Assembly: GCA_934091055.1 (NCBI GenBank)
Contig: CAKOKN010000001.1
Location: forward strand, 1 to 64,000
Length of the DNA stretch: 64,000 nt
From: an uncultured Bacilli bacterium
Lineage (GTDB): Bacteria; Bacillota_I; Bacilli_A; RF39; UBA660
Reading direction: 5' to 3'
Below are positions 1 to 7,982 of the stretch, in pieces. A model generated the notes under the pieces. The model was given only the letters and a program-made list of their open reading frames with translations. It was not told where the DNA came from and searched no databases. Positions within the stretch are counted from its first letter, which is position 1. Each line of letters begins with the position of its first letter. The position numbers and the translations under genes are program-made.

Positions 1-2
1 TA

Positions 3-527
3 GCTATAGCTACTTTAAAGGATAATCCTATCAATGAACAAATTAGATGTAAGGAAATGATGGTAATTGGACCAAATGGAGAACAATTAGGTGTTAAGTC
101 TAAACAAGATGCATTGACACTTGCAGGTTATGCTGGTTTTGATTTAGTTCTTATGAGTGATAATGGTAATATGCCAGTATGTAAAATAATGGACTACAAT
201 AAGTTTAAATATGAAAAGAAGAAAAAGACTAAAGAAGCTCAAAAGAAACAAAGAGAGACTATGGTGGAGACAAAAGAATTTAGACTTTCAGTTAATATTG
301 ATATTCACGACTTTAATACTAGAGTTAATAATGCTAAGAAAGCTCTTGAAAAGGGCAATAAAGTTAAAGCTAGTATTAGATTTAAAGGAAGACAAATTGC
401 TCATCCAGAACTTGCAAGAGATGTTTTAGATAGATTTTATGAAGAAGTAAATGAAGTATCAGATATAGAACAAAAACCTAAAATAGAAGGTAAGACTATG
501 TTTATGTTACTTACACCAAAAAAATAG
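3..527 (+). CDS. infC: Translation initiation factor IF-3 (5' end outside window)
   Basis: IF-3 binds the 30S subunit, keeps 50S off and checks the start codon. The frame is open from the left edge and reads into the typical N-terminal NEQIR motif, followed by GPNGEQLGVKS, MDYNKFKYE and the C-terminal IRFKGR motif, so both the N domain, linker and C domain are present. A few N-terminal residues and the start lie upstream of the window; many infC genes use a rare start such as ATT, so no ATG need be expected. An ATG at 57 is internal because the family motif lies before it. It is followed closely by rpmI and rplT, the usual operon. Confidence 0.96.
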   Translation, partial: AIATLKDNPINEQIRCKEMMVIGPNGEQLGVKSKQDALTLAGYAGFDLVLMSDNGNMPVCKIMDYNKFKYEKKKKTKEAQKKQRETMVETKEFRLSVNIDIHDFNTRVNNAKKALEKGNKVKASIRFKGRQIAHPELARDVLDRFYEEVNEVSDIEQKPKIEGKTMFMLLTPKK

Positions 528-539
528 GAGGAGGAAATT

Positions 540-743
540 ATGACTAAACTTAAGAAAAATAAAATGAAAACTCATAAAGGAACAAAAAAGGTATTAAATG
601 TAAGACAAAGTGGATCTATTAGTAAATCAAGACAAGGAGTTTTACATAATACTGGTAAGAATAGTGCTGCTAGAGCAAGTAGTAAGAGACAAGGTACTTC
701 TCTATCAAAAGCAGACTATAAGAGAATTAAAGATTTAATATAG
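540..743 (+). CDS. rpmI: 50S ribosomal protein L35
   Basis: A 67-residue, strongly basic protein of normal L35 length, with the family pattern of an N-terminal [14 protein letters not shown] segment and a [14 protein letters not shown] stretch. It sits between infC and rplT with gaps of 12 and 10 bases and an AGGAGG site at about 528-533. In Bacillus this operon is autoregulated through an L20-binding leader upstream of infC; that region is outside the window. Confidence 0.95.
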   Translation: MTKLKKNKMKTHKGTKKVLNVRQSGSISKSRQGVLHNTGKNSAARASSKRQGTSLSKADYKRIKDLI

Positions 744-753
744 GAGGAAGGAA

Positions 754-1305
754 ATGACAAGAGTTAAAGGTGGCACTGTTGCACGTGCTAGAAGAAAAAA
801 AGTATTAAAAGAAGCAAAAGGTTACTTTGGTAGTAAACATAGATTATATAAGACTGCACATGAACAAGTTATGCATTCAGGAGTTTATGCATTTAGAGAT
901 AGAAAGCAAAATAAGAGAAACTTTAGAAAATTATGGATTACAAGAATTAATGCTGGATGTAGAGAAAATGAGATCTCTTATTCTAGATTTATTGATGGAT
1001 TAAATAAAGCAGGTATCACAGTAAATAGAAAGATGCTTAGTGAACTTGCTATAGATAATCCTAAAGCTTTTTCTGATTTAGTATCTATTGCTAAAGATGC
1101 TTTAGATGGTAAGAAATATACTCCTAAAAAGGTAGAAGTAAAAGAAGAAGCTAAAGAAGAGAAGAAAGCACCTGCTAAAAAAAGTGCTACTACTACAAAG
1201 AAAGCTGAAGATAAGAAACCAGCTACTAAGAGTGCTGAAAAGAAGACTACTACTACTAAAACAACAACTGCTAAAAAAACTACTAAAAAAACTGAAGAAA
1301 AGTAA
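754..1305 (+). CDS. rplT: 50S ribosomal protein L20 with long basic C-terminal tail
   Basis: Residues 1-118 are a normal L20 (start [19 protein letters not shown]; later [18 protein letters not shown]), an early 23S rRNA-binding assembly protein. The family usually ends near residue 118. This protein continues for about 65 residues of low-complexity Lys, Ala, Thr and Glu sequence with PAKK, TTTK and KKTT repeats, like a histone H1 tail. The tail is in frame and ends at a TAA inside a terminator hairpin, so it is not an obvious frameshift. Its role is unknown; extra rRNA or nucleic-acid contact is a guess. Start chosen for the GGAGGAAGG site at 743-751. Confidence 0.95.
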   Translation: MTRVKGGTVARARRKKVLKEAKGYFGSKHRLYKTAHEQVMHSGVYAFRDRKQNKRNFRKLWITRINAGCRENEISYSRFIDGLNKAGITVNRKMLSELAIDNPKAFSDLVSIAKDALDGKKYTPKKVEVKEEAKEEKKAPAKKSATTTKKAEDKKPATKSAEKKTTTTKTTTAKKTTKKTEEK

Positions 1306-1322
1306 TATTTCTTCTTTTTTTT
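1294..1322 (+). terminator. Intrinsic terminator of infC-rpmI-rplT
   Basis: Stem GAAGAAA (1294-1300) pairs with TTTCTTC (1308-1314), with a 7-base loop and a run of eight T. The stem overlaps the rplT stop codon. The same element recurs after the Fic gene. Confidence 0.8.
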
Positions 1323-1334
1323 GGACTTAAAGTT

Positions 1335-1343
1335 TGTTATAAT
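1335..1343 (+). promoter_or_regulatory. Extended -10 promoter of fic
   Basis: TGT followed by TATAAT at 1338-1343 forms an extended -10 element, 18 bases before the Fic start. No good -35 exists at normal spacing because that position is the terminator T tract. Confidence 0.55.
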
Positions 1344-1360
1344 AATATTGGGTGATATAG

Positions 1361-2104
1361 ATGGATGCAAATACAATTAAAAAAGCTTTAATCGAACAAA
1401 GAAGAATAGGACTTACTGGTAATTTATACTATAAAACGCAAATTGATTTTGCTTATAATACAAATCATATGGAGGGATCTACCATTACTCTAGAAGAGAC
1501 TGCGAGTATTTATGATACAGGTTCAATACTTCTTAGTAAAGATAAAGTATTACTTCTAAAGGATGTTACAGAAACTAATAATCACTTTACTTTATTTAAG
1601 TATATGTTAGATACTTTAGATGAAGAGTTATCTGAAAAAATGATAAAACATTATCACTTCATATTAAAAAATGGTACTTTGACAGAAGAAGAAAAAGAAT
1701 GGTTTAATATAGGGGATTATAAAAAGTTAAAAAACTATGTTGGTAATATAGTTACTTCGTCTCCAGGGGATACAGAAAAAGATATGAGGGATTTACTAAA
1801 ATGGTATAAAAGCATTAATAAAATAGATTTACAAGATATTATAGAGTTTCACGCAAGGTTCGAAAAAATACATCCTTTTCAAGATGGAAATGGAAGAGTT
1901 GGCAGAATGATTATGTTTAGAGAATGTTTATGTAATAATATAGTTCCTTTTTATATAGAAGATAGAAATAAAGAGTTCTATATTAGAGGACTTAGAGAAT
2001 ATCAAAATAATAATAATAAAACTTATTTAATAGATACTTGTTTAAATAGTCAAGATAATTATATAAAGTTAGCTAATTATTTTTTGGAGGGAATTGATAA
2101 ATAG
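1361..2104 (+). CDS. Fic-domain protein, probable AMP transferase with own inhibitory helix
   Basis: Fic enzymes transfer AMP or related groups from nucleotides to protein hydroxyls. The full catalytic motif HPFQDGNGRVGR is at residues 171-182, with the essential His171. Residues 34-39 read TNHMEG, which fits the S/T-x-x-x-E-G/N inhibitory motif, placing it in the class with an N-terminal self-inhibiting helix and suggesting it needs no separate antitoxin. Length is 247 residues. It stands alone between the infC operon and lepA, flanked by 51-bp direct repeats that each carry a terminator and a promoter, so it looks like a self-contained cassette. The target is unknown. Confidence 0.85.
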   Translation: MDANTIKKALIEQRRIGLTGNLYYKTQIDFAYNTNHMEGSTITLEETASIYDTGSILLSKDKVLLLKDVTETNNHFTLFKYMLDTLDEELSEKMIKHYHFILKNGTLTEEEKEWFNIGDYKKLKNYVGNIVTSSPGDTEKDMRDLLKWYKSINKIDLQDIIEFHARFEKIHPFQDGNGRVGRMIMFRECLCNNIVPFYIEDRNKEFYIRGLREYQNNNNKTYLIDTCLNSQDNYIKLANYFLEGIDK

Positions 2105-2107
2105 ATT

Positions 2108-2143
2108 AAAAAAAGAAGAAAAATAATATTTCTTCTTTTTTTT
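2108..2143 (+). terminator. Intrinsic terminator of fic
   Basis: An A-rich arm ending GAAGAAA pairs with TTTCTTC plus the T run over about 13 bp, directly after the Fic stop. It is the second copy of the rplT terminator with a longer A arm. Confidence 0.75.
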
Positions 2144-2165
2144 GGACTTAAAGTTTGTTATAATA
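2115..2165 (+). repeat. 51-bp terminator-promoter repeat, copy 2
   Basis: Near-identical copy of 1294-1344. Here the extended -10 (TATAAT at 2159-2164) sits before lepA, so the same element ends fic and starts lepA. Confidence 0.9.
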
Positions 2166-2185
2166 GAAAAGAAGGCAGTGATAGA

Positions 2186-3973
2186 ATGGACGTAACAAAG
2201 ATTAGAAATTTTAGTATAATAGCACATATAGATCACGGTAAGAGTACAATAGCAGATCGTATACTAGAGTATACTGGAGCTATTGATAAAAGACAGATGA
2301 AGGATCAATTATTAGATAGTATGGATATTGAAAGAGAAAGGGGTATTACTATTAAGTTAAATACTGTTAGACTTTCTTATAATGGATATACATTAAATTT
2401 AATTGATACTCCAGGACACGTAGACTTTAGTTATGAAGTTTCTAGAAGTTTGGCGGCTTGTGAGGGTGCTATATTAGTAGTGGATGCTACACAAGGTATA
2501 GAAGCACAAACACTTGCTAATGTATATTTAGCATTAGAGAATAACTTAGAGATTATACCTGTTATTAATAAGATAGATTTACCTAGTGCAGATATTCCTA
2601 AAGTAGAAAGAGAATTATTTGATACTTTTGGTTTTAAGAGTGAAGAGATTATTAAAGTGTCTGCGAAGACTGGTGAGGGTATTCCATTATTAGTGGATGC
2701 TGTTATTGATAGGGTTCCTTGCCCTAGTAAAAGTAATGATAAATTAAAGTGTTTAATATTTGATAGTTATTTTGATTCTTATAGGGGAGTTGTAATATTA
2801 GTTAGAGTTATGTCTGGTACTTTGACTAAAAATACTAAGATTAAAATGATGTCTTCAGGTATTTCGTATGATGTTGTATCGCTTGGTTATCATACTCCTT
2901 TTGAAAAAGAAGTAGATAGTTTAGGTACTGGAGAAGTTGGCTTTATTACCGCATCAATTAAGAGCTTAGAGTCTGTTAAAGTAGGAGATACTATTACTGA
3001 TTTAGAAGATCCTGCCTCTGATGCTTTACCAGGTTATAAACCAATGAAGCCAATGGTCTATTGTGGAATATATCCTATTGAGTCAAATAAATATCCTAAC
3101 TTAAAAGAGGCTATTGAGAAACTCAAACTAAATGATGCTTCACTTACTTTTGAACCAGAGACTTCTAGTACCTTGGGATTTGGCTTTCGTATGGGGTTTT
3201 TAGGACTTCTACATTTAGAAATAATATCTGAAAGAATAGAGAGAGAATTTAATATTGATATTATTGCTACTACTCCGTCAGTTAATTATTTAATTAATCT
3301 TACAGATGGTAGTACTATATATATTGATAATCCTAGTACAATGCCTGATAAGGTTAAAATAAGAGAAATTCAAGAACCTTATATATTTACTAATATACTT
3401 GTTCCTACTGAGTATATAGGTCCCATTATGGAATTATGTCAAGATAAAAGGGGAATATATAAAAGTATAGATTATCTAGATAAGACAAGAGTTAATATTC
3501 ATTATGAATTACCATTATCAGAGATAGTGTATGATTTCTTTGATAGATTAAAATCTTCTACTAAAGGATTTGCATCATTCGACTATGAAATAATTGGCTA
3601 TAAACCTAGTGATTTAGTTAAGATGGATGTTCTATTAAATGGTGAAGTAGTAGATGCATTATCACTAATCGTTCATAAAGATTTTGCTTATGCTAGAGGA
3701 AGAAAAATGGTTGATAACTTAAAGAATATAATACCTAGACAACTATTTGAAGTACCAGTACAAGCTGTTATTGGGAGTAAAGTAATAGCTAGAAGTGATA
3801 TTAAAGCTATGAGAAAAGATGTATTAGCTAAATGTTATGGAGGAGATATTACTAGAAAGAGAAAGCTTCTTGATAAACAAAAAGAAGGAAAGAAGAAGAT
3901 GAAGACTATAGGTAAGGTAGAAATACCTAGTGAAGCTTTCTTAAGTATTTTAACTGATTATAAAAAAAATTAA
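2186..3973 (+). CDS. lepA: Elongation factor 4 (LepA), ribosomal back-translocase GTPase
   Basis: A 595-residue translational GTPase of normal LepA length. The G1 motif AHIDHGKS is at residues 13-20, followed by the switch region [13 protein letters not shown] (G3) and NKIDLP (G4). The C-terminal part has the LepA-specific domain ([15 protein letters not shown], then [16 protein letters not shown]). LepA associates with the ribosome and membrane and helps with stalled or slow complexes. It has its own promoter from the repeat at 2115-2165. Confidence 0.97.
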   Translation: MDVTKIRNFSIIAHIDHGKSTIADRILEYTGAIDKRQMKDQLLDSMDIERERGITIKLNTVRLSYNGYTLNLIDTPGHVDFSYEVSRSLAACEGAILVVDATQGIEAQTLANVYLALENNLEIIPVINKIDLPSADIPKVERELFDTFGFKSEEIIKVSAKTGEGIPLLVDAVIDRVPCPSKSNDKLKCLIFDSYFDSYRGVVILVRVMSGTLTKNTKIKMMSSGISYDVVSLGYHTPFEKEVDSLGTGEVGFITASIKSLESVKVGDTITDLEDPASDALPGYKPMKPMVYCGIYPIESNKYPNLKEAIEKLKLNDASLTFEPETSSTLGFGFRMGFLGLLHLEIISERIEREFNIDIIATTPSVNYLINLTDGSTIYIDNPSTMPDKVKIREIQEPYIFTNILVPTEYIGPIMELCQDKRGIYKSIDYLDKTRVNIHYELPLSEIVYDFFDRLKSSTKGFASFDYEIIGYKPSDLVKMDVLLNGEVVDALSLIVHKDFAYARGRKMVDNLKNIIPRQLFEVPVQAVIGSKVIARSDIKAMRKDVLAKCYGGDITRKRKLLDKQKEGKKKMKTIGKVEIPSEAFLSILTDYKKN

Positions 3974-4002
3974 TATACATAAAATAATATAGGTGGTTTT
4001 GT

Positions 4003-5844
4003 ATGAGTAGTAAAAAAAATATAGCGAAGCAAATTAAAAAACAAATATTAAATTATGAAATCAATTATGATTATTTATATGATGAATTAATATTAGATCT
4101 AGAAGAAGTATTGTCAGGTATATTAAATGCTTATTTATATCTATTTAGAAATGTAGATAATATTTGTAATGATAAAGCAATAGGATCTTTAGAAGGTGTT
4201 TTGTCTGATTATGTTAGAAAAGATAGAAATAAAAAGAATTTAGAACTTGTCTATGATAAGATAGATGTATTTTTATGTAATATATCTAAAAGTTTAGATT
4301 ATGAAAAGTTACTTAAAGTAGAAAAATATATTTCTAGTCTTGTTAATATACAAAATAGATGTATTATGAATAATATAAAGAGAGCAAAAGGAGATAAATA
4401 TAATTTTATATTATATTTAATATTTGATAAGAGAGATATAGAGTTACTTACTAGATATATGGAAAATAATATGAAAGAATTACTTATTAATAATAGTTTA
4501 ATTCCTTCGATATTTACTTGTGTTATAGAAAGATATATTGAGATAGATGAAGATAATGATATAGAGATTAAGTATTTTAATAGAGTTATTAATTTGTTTT
4601 TAAAGGGAAAAATGTATGATAAATTAATTAAAGGAAATAGTGATTATTTAAAAGTACTTAATACTTCGAATAAGAAGTTTGTAATAGATTTATTGGATAA
4701 AATAGATAATGATTTTTATCAGACTAAAGAAGATGTTGCAAAAGACTATGATGTTAATTTTATAATACCTAATGAAGAAGAATATAATTATTTTCCTAAT
4801 GGTAAGATAGATTTAACTAGAGAGAATGTTATTACTATTGATAATGAAGGAGATTTATGTTTAGATGATGGTCTTTCTATAGTGGTTAATAGAGATGGCA
4901 CTTATACTTTGTGTGTGCATTTAGCTAATCCTCCGAGTATTATTCCATATACTTCAAGGACAATGAAAGAGGCTCTTAAGAGATGTGGTACAATGTATTT
5001 AATAGATGATAGTCTACCTATATTTGATAGATATTTATCAGATAATATATTATCTATATTACCAAATAAATATACTAATGCTCTTACTGTTATGGTAAAG
5101 GTAGATAAAGATTATTCTCTTATGTTAGATACTTTAAAGATCATACCTAGTATTATAAAGAGTAAGCATAAACTTACTTATGAAGAAGTAGACGATATAA
5201 TTAATAATGGAGGAGAACTTCAGGAAGAATTGCTTTTATTATCAAAAATATTTGATAAGCAAGCTATAGATAATCCTAAGATAAGTGCCTATCATAGATT
5301 AGAGAATATAATAAGAGGTAGAGATAATACTGATAGCTCTAAAGCAGATGTTTCAGTATCACATATGATGGTAGAACAAAGTAATGTATTCGCTAATAGT
5401 GCAATATATATAATAGATAAAAGAGATAGATTAGATCTTATTATGCCTTGGAGAATACAGACGGAAGATTGTCAAGATTTAATTGAAGAATATTTAAGAA
5501 AAGGACACTTTGATAAAGAGAGTAAATATCTTCAGAGGATAATGAAAGAATATATGATGAGAGGTAAATATTCACCAGTTAATCAGGGACATTATGGACT
5601 TGGTATTGATGGATATGTTAGAATAAGTAGTGCTGCACGAAGAGCTATGGATGCACTAGCGATATATGTTTTATATGATTTATATATTAATAGAAATAAA
5701 GATGATTTAGACGCTAAATACTATTATTGGGAAAAAGAAGTAAATTACTGGTGTGAATACGCTAATAATAAAACTAGTGAAAATAATAATTTTGTTTGTG
5801 AATATAACTATTTATATAGTAGAGGTAAGATATTAAAGAAGTAG
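4003..5844 (+). CDS. RNase II/R-like RNB-domain protein with altered active site
   Basis: The C-terminal half is an RNB domain, the 3'-5' exoribonuclease fold of RNase II and RNase R. The active-site stretch reads TIDNEGDLCLDDGLS; aligned by eye to the RNase II pattern the first Asp and the last two Asp are kept, but the position equivalent to Asp207 is Cys. The end of the domain reads SAARRAMD in place of the usual SPIRRYxD. The N-terminal 260 residues are AT-rich coiled sequence with no clear cold-shock domains, and no S1 domain follows. It may be an RNA-binding or weakly active relative. It lies between lepA and miaB with an AGGTGG site. Confidence 0.7.
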   Translation: MSSKKNIAKQIKKQILNYEINYDYLYDELILDLEEVLSGILNAYLYLFRNVDNICNDKAIGSLEGVLSDYVRKDRNKKNLELVYDKIDVFLCNISKSLDYEKLLKVEKYISSLVNIQNRCIMNNIKRAKGDKYNFILYLIFDKRDIELLTRYMENNMKELLINNSLIPSIFTCVIERYIEIDEDNDIEIKYFNRVINLFLKGKMYDKLIKGNSDYLKVLNTSNKKFVIDLLDKIDNDFYQTKEDVAKDYDVNFIIPNEEEYNYFPNGKIDLTRENVITIDNEGDLCLDDGLSIVVNRDGTYTLCVHLANPPSIIPYTSRTMKEALKRCGTMYLIDDSLPIFDRYLSDNILSILPNKYTNALTVMVKVDKDYSLMLDTLKIIPSIIKSKHKLTYEEVDDIINNGGELQEELLLLSKIFDKQAIDNPKISAYHRLENIIRGRDNTDSSKADVSVSHMMVEQSNVFANSAIYIIDKRDRLDLIMPWRIQTEDCQDLIEEYLRKGHFDKESKYLQRIMKEYMMRGKYSPVNQGHYGLGIDGYVRISSAARRAMDALAIYVLYDLYINRNKDDLDAKYYYWEKEVNYWCEYANNKTSENNNFVCEYNYLYSRGKILKK

Positions 5845-5860
5845 AAAGAAGTTGATATTT

Positions 5861-7279
5861 ATGAATATGCCAGATTTAAAAGAAGCAAGAAAAAGAACTA
5901 AAGAAAAAGTAAATATTTTATATCAAGAATATAAAGTACCTGATGATGTAAAGACAGTAGGGAAAAATAAAAGTTATGCTCTTCTTACATATGGTTGTCA
6001 AATGAATGTAAGAGATAGTGAGAATATCGCAGGTATAATGGAAAGTATGGAATATACAAAAGTAGAGGATTATGAAAAAGCAGATGTTATAATACTTAAT
6101 ACTTGCGCTATTAGAGAGAATGCTCATAATAAAGTAATAGGTATATTAGGTAGAATTAAACATTTAAAACAAAGTAATAAAGACTTAATTACTGTAGTAT
6201 GTGGTTGTATGGCTCAAGAAGAGACTATAGCTACGATGATAAGAGATAAATATCCTTGGATAGATATAGTATTAGGTACACATAACTTTTATGAATTACC
6301 AGTATATATATCTAAAGTACTTGAAGATAACAAACAAGAAATATGTGTCTATTCTAAAGAGGGCGATGTAATAGAAAATGTTCCTATAAAGAGAGAATCT
6401 AAAGTAAAAGCTTGGGTAAATATACAATACGGCTGCGACAAATTTTGTTCTTACTGTATAGTACCATATACAAGGGGTAAACAAAGAAGCAGATTACCTA
6501 AAGATATTTTAAAAGAAGTAGAAGACTTAAAAAATAATGGTTATAAAGAAGTAACTCTTTTAGGACAAAATGTTAATGCTTATGGTAAAGATTTAGATAT
6601 TAATTATACAATGGCTAATCTACTAGAGGATACCTCAAAAACAGGAATAGATAGAATTAGATTTGTTACTTCTCATCCTTGGGATTTTACAGATGAAATG
6701 ATAGATGTTATAGCTAAATATGATAATATTATGCCATATATTCATTTACCTATACAAAGTGGTTCAGATAATATCTTAAAGAAAATGAATAGAAGATATA
6801 CAATAGATGAATATAAAGAATTATTCTATAAATTAAAAAATAAAATAGATAATGTTAGTATTACTACAGATATAATCGTAGGTTTTCCTAATGAAACAGA
6901 AGAAGACTTTGAAGAGACATTAAAAGTATATAATGAACTTAAATATGATTTAGCTTATACTTTTATATATTCTCCTCGTGAAGGTACTCCAGCTTCTAAA
7001 ATAAAAGATAATATCTCTTTAGAAGAAAAAGAAGAGAGATTACAAAGATTAAATGAATTAGTAAATAAATATGCTAGAGAAAACAATGAAAAATATAAGA
7101 ATAAGATAGTAAAAGTTTTAATAGAGGGCCCTTCTGATAAGGGAGATAAAATGATGGGATATACAGACACTATGAAATTAGTTAATGTAGCAAATGCTAA
7201 AGATTGTGTAGGAGAAATAGTAAATGTATTAATAACAGATGTTAAGACTTGGTCTATGGAAGGGGAATTAGTAGAGTGA
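5861..7279 (+). CDS. miaB: tRNA-2-methylthio-N6-dimethylallyladenosine synthase MiaB
   Basis: MiaB is a radical-SAM enzyme that adds the 2-methylthio group to i6A37 of tRNAs. The N-terminal MTTase domain has YGCQMN, NTCAIRENA and CGCMAQ, supplying three cysteines for the auxiliary cluster. The radical-SAM motif is CDKFCSYC, followed by a C-terminal TRAM domain. A TTG at 5852 is in frame, but the ATG at 5861 (MNMPDLKEA) fits spacing better; this choice is uncertain by three residues. Its TGA overlaps the GTG of the next gene, suggesting coupled translation. Confidence 0.95.
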   Translation: MNMPDLKEARKRTKEKVNILYQEYKVPDDVKTVGKNKSYALLTYGCQMNVRDSENIAGIMESMEYTKVEDYEKADVIILNTCAIRENAHNKVIGILGRIKHLKQSNKDLITVVCGCMAQEETIATMIRDKYPWIDIVLGTHNFYELPVYISKVLEDNKQEICVYSKEGDVIENVPIKRESKVKAWVNIQYGCDKFCSYCIVPYTRGKQRSRLPKDILKEVEDLKNNGYKEVTLLGQNVNAYGKDLDINYTMANLLEDTSKTGIDRIRFVTSHPWDFTDEMIDVIAKYDNIMPYIHLPIQSGSDNILKKMNRRYTIDEYKELFYKLKNKIDNVSITTDIIVGFPNETEEDFEETLKVYNELKYDLAYTFIYSPREGTPASKIKDNISLEEKEERLQRLNELVNKYARENNEKYKNKIVKVLIEGPSDKGDKMMGYTDTMKLVNVANAKDCVGEIVNVLITDVKTWSMEGELVE

Positions 7280-7611
7280 TACAAGGAAGTATAGAAACAC
7301 TATTTAATGCAATAAATAATTCTGAAGAATATAGAGAATATCAAGAAATAACTTCAATACTTAATAATAATAAAGAAGTAAAAGATTTAATTGAAGAAAT
7401 TAAAGTTCTTCAGAAGAAAGCTACTAGGTTAGAACAAGAAAATAATGAAGAATATAAAGTAATAGATGAAGAAATAAAAGAAAAAAGTAATATATTAAAT
7501 AATATAGAGGATTATAAGTTATATTTATCTAGATTAAAGAATTTTAATAATGTTTTACTTGCTTCTTCTTCTTTAATCGAAGACTATATAGATGAAAAAG
7601 TATCTATTTAA
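7276..7611 (+). CDS. YlbF/YmcA-family protein, RicA-like
   Basis: A 111-residue, almost wholly helical, charged protein of the YlbF/YmcA family. In Bacillus subtilis ymcA (ricA) lies directly after miaB (ymcB), and RicA works with RicF and RicT in the Y-complex affecting mRNA maturation, sporulation and competence. The same order is seen here. I chose the GTG at 7276, which overlaps the miaB stop (GTGA) and has GGAAGGGG about 10 bases upstream; a longer start at 7249 would lie inside miaB. The Cys residues used by the Ric complex for Fe-S binding are not seen in this protein. Confidence 0.7.
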   Translation: MIQGSIETLFNAINNSEEYREYQEITSILNNNKEVKDLIEEIKVLQKKATRLEQENNEEYKVIDEEIKEKSNILNNIEDYKLYLSRLKNFNNVLLASSSLIEDYIDEKVSI

Positions 7612-7624
7612 TTAGATATTTTTT
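7601..7624 (+). terminator. Intrinsic terminator after the ricA-like gene
   Basis: TATCTA (7601-7606) pairs with TAGATA (7613-7618) and is followed by six T. It overlaps the stop codon of the preceding gene. Confidence 0.65.
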
Positions 7625-7633
7625 ATTCACTAC

Positions 7634-7662
7634 TTGATTTTATATTAAATATATGTTAATAT
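7634..7662 (+). promoter_or_regulatory. Promoter of the surface-protein leader RNA
   Basis: TTGATT (7634-7639), a 17-base spacer and TAATAT (7657-7662), with TGT just before the -10. The predicted transcript starts near 7669 and has a leader of about 310 bases before the surface-protein gene. Confidence 0.6.
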
Positions 7663-7737
7663 TTATTTGTAGAGTATAAAGATAGTTATCTGACACAGTT
7701 AAGTTGTGATAACAAGTTGATAAGAGTTATCTAAAAA

Positions 7738-7781
7738 GATCCTAAATAATTTGCAATTATTCGATCCTAGATAATTCGCAA
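7738..7781 (+). repeat. Two imperfect 19-bp direct repeats in the leader
   Basis: GATCCTAAATAATTTGCAA at 7738-7756 and GATCCTAGATAATTCGCAA at 7763-7781 match at 17 of 19 positions, with a 25-base period. They lie before the leader ORF. They could be an RNA or DNA protein-binding site; nothing in the sequence decides which. Confidence 0.7.
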
Positions 7782-7813
7782 ATCAACAATTTTTGAAGAA
7801 AGGAGCATCCCTT

Positions 7814-7882
7814 ATGATTAATAGTAAATTTCAAAACGTTAACTTGTTGTTAATTAGGGGGGGGGCTTGTAATATCTTATAA
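7814..7882 (+). CDS. Leader ORF (22 codons) containing a G9 tract
   Basis: An ATG at 7814 has AAAGGAG at 7799-7805 as a well-placed ribosome binding site. As written it codes 22 residues (MINSKFQNVNLLLIRGGACN, then two more) and stops at 7880-7882. Codons 15-18 span nine consecutive G (7857-7865), the only such tract noticed in this AT-rich window. One G fewer would extend it to a TAA at 7926-7928, inside the 5' arm of the terminator at 7913-7962. One G more would stop it at TAA within a few codons. It is probably a regulatory leader peptide rather than a functional protein. Confidence 0.55.
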   Translation: MINSKFQNVNLLLIRGGACNIL

Positions 7883-7912
7883 AATAAGGCTTTATACAAA
7901 TAATAATATATT

Positions 7913-7962
7913 AAAGACTGTAAAATAACTAGTTTATTAACTAGTTTTTTATAGTCTTTTTT
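7913..7962 (+). terminator. Strong terminator/attenuator before the surface-protein gene
   Basis: AAAGACTGTAAAA (7913-7925) pairs with TTTTATAGTCTTT (7947-7959) with one G-U, and inside it AACTAGTT (7927-7934) pairs with AACTAGTT (7939-7946) around a TATT loop. The stem is about 21 bp and ends in six T. It lies after the leader promoter and only 20 bases before the next start codon, with no promoter between, so the downstream gene seems to depend on readthrough. Confidence 0.85.
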
Positions 7963-7982
7963 AATTGGAGGATGTATAGAAA

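Larger units (their letters stand above)
1294..1344 (+). repeat. 51-bp terminator-promoter repeat, copy 1
   Basis: This stretch matches 2115-2165 at 50 of 51 positions (only 1302 G versus 2123 A differs). It contains a terminator hairpin, a T tract and an extended -10 element. The two copies flank the Fic gene in direct orientation. Confidence 0.9.

Noticed and set aside
978..1376. Long open frame on the minus strand
   Set aside because: It is antisense to the low-complexity L20 tail, has poor sequence complexity and no ribosome binding site.
1294..2165. Fic segment as an insertion sequence or transposon
   Set aside because: No transposase and the repeats are direct and functional (terminator plus promoter), unlike inverted terminal repeats.
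7277..7279. TGA read as tryptophan (code 4), as in Mycoplasma relatives
   Set aside because: TGA ends miaB, the vanZ-like gene and the 46331 gene at sensible places, and Trp is encoded by TGG throughout.
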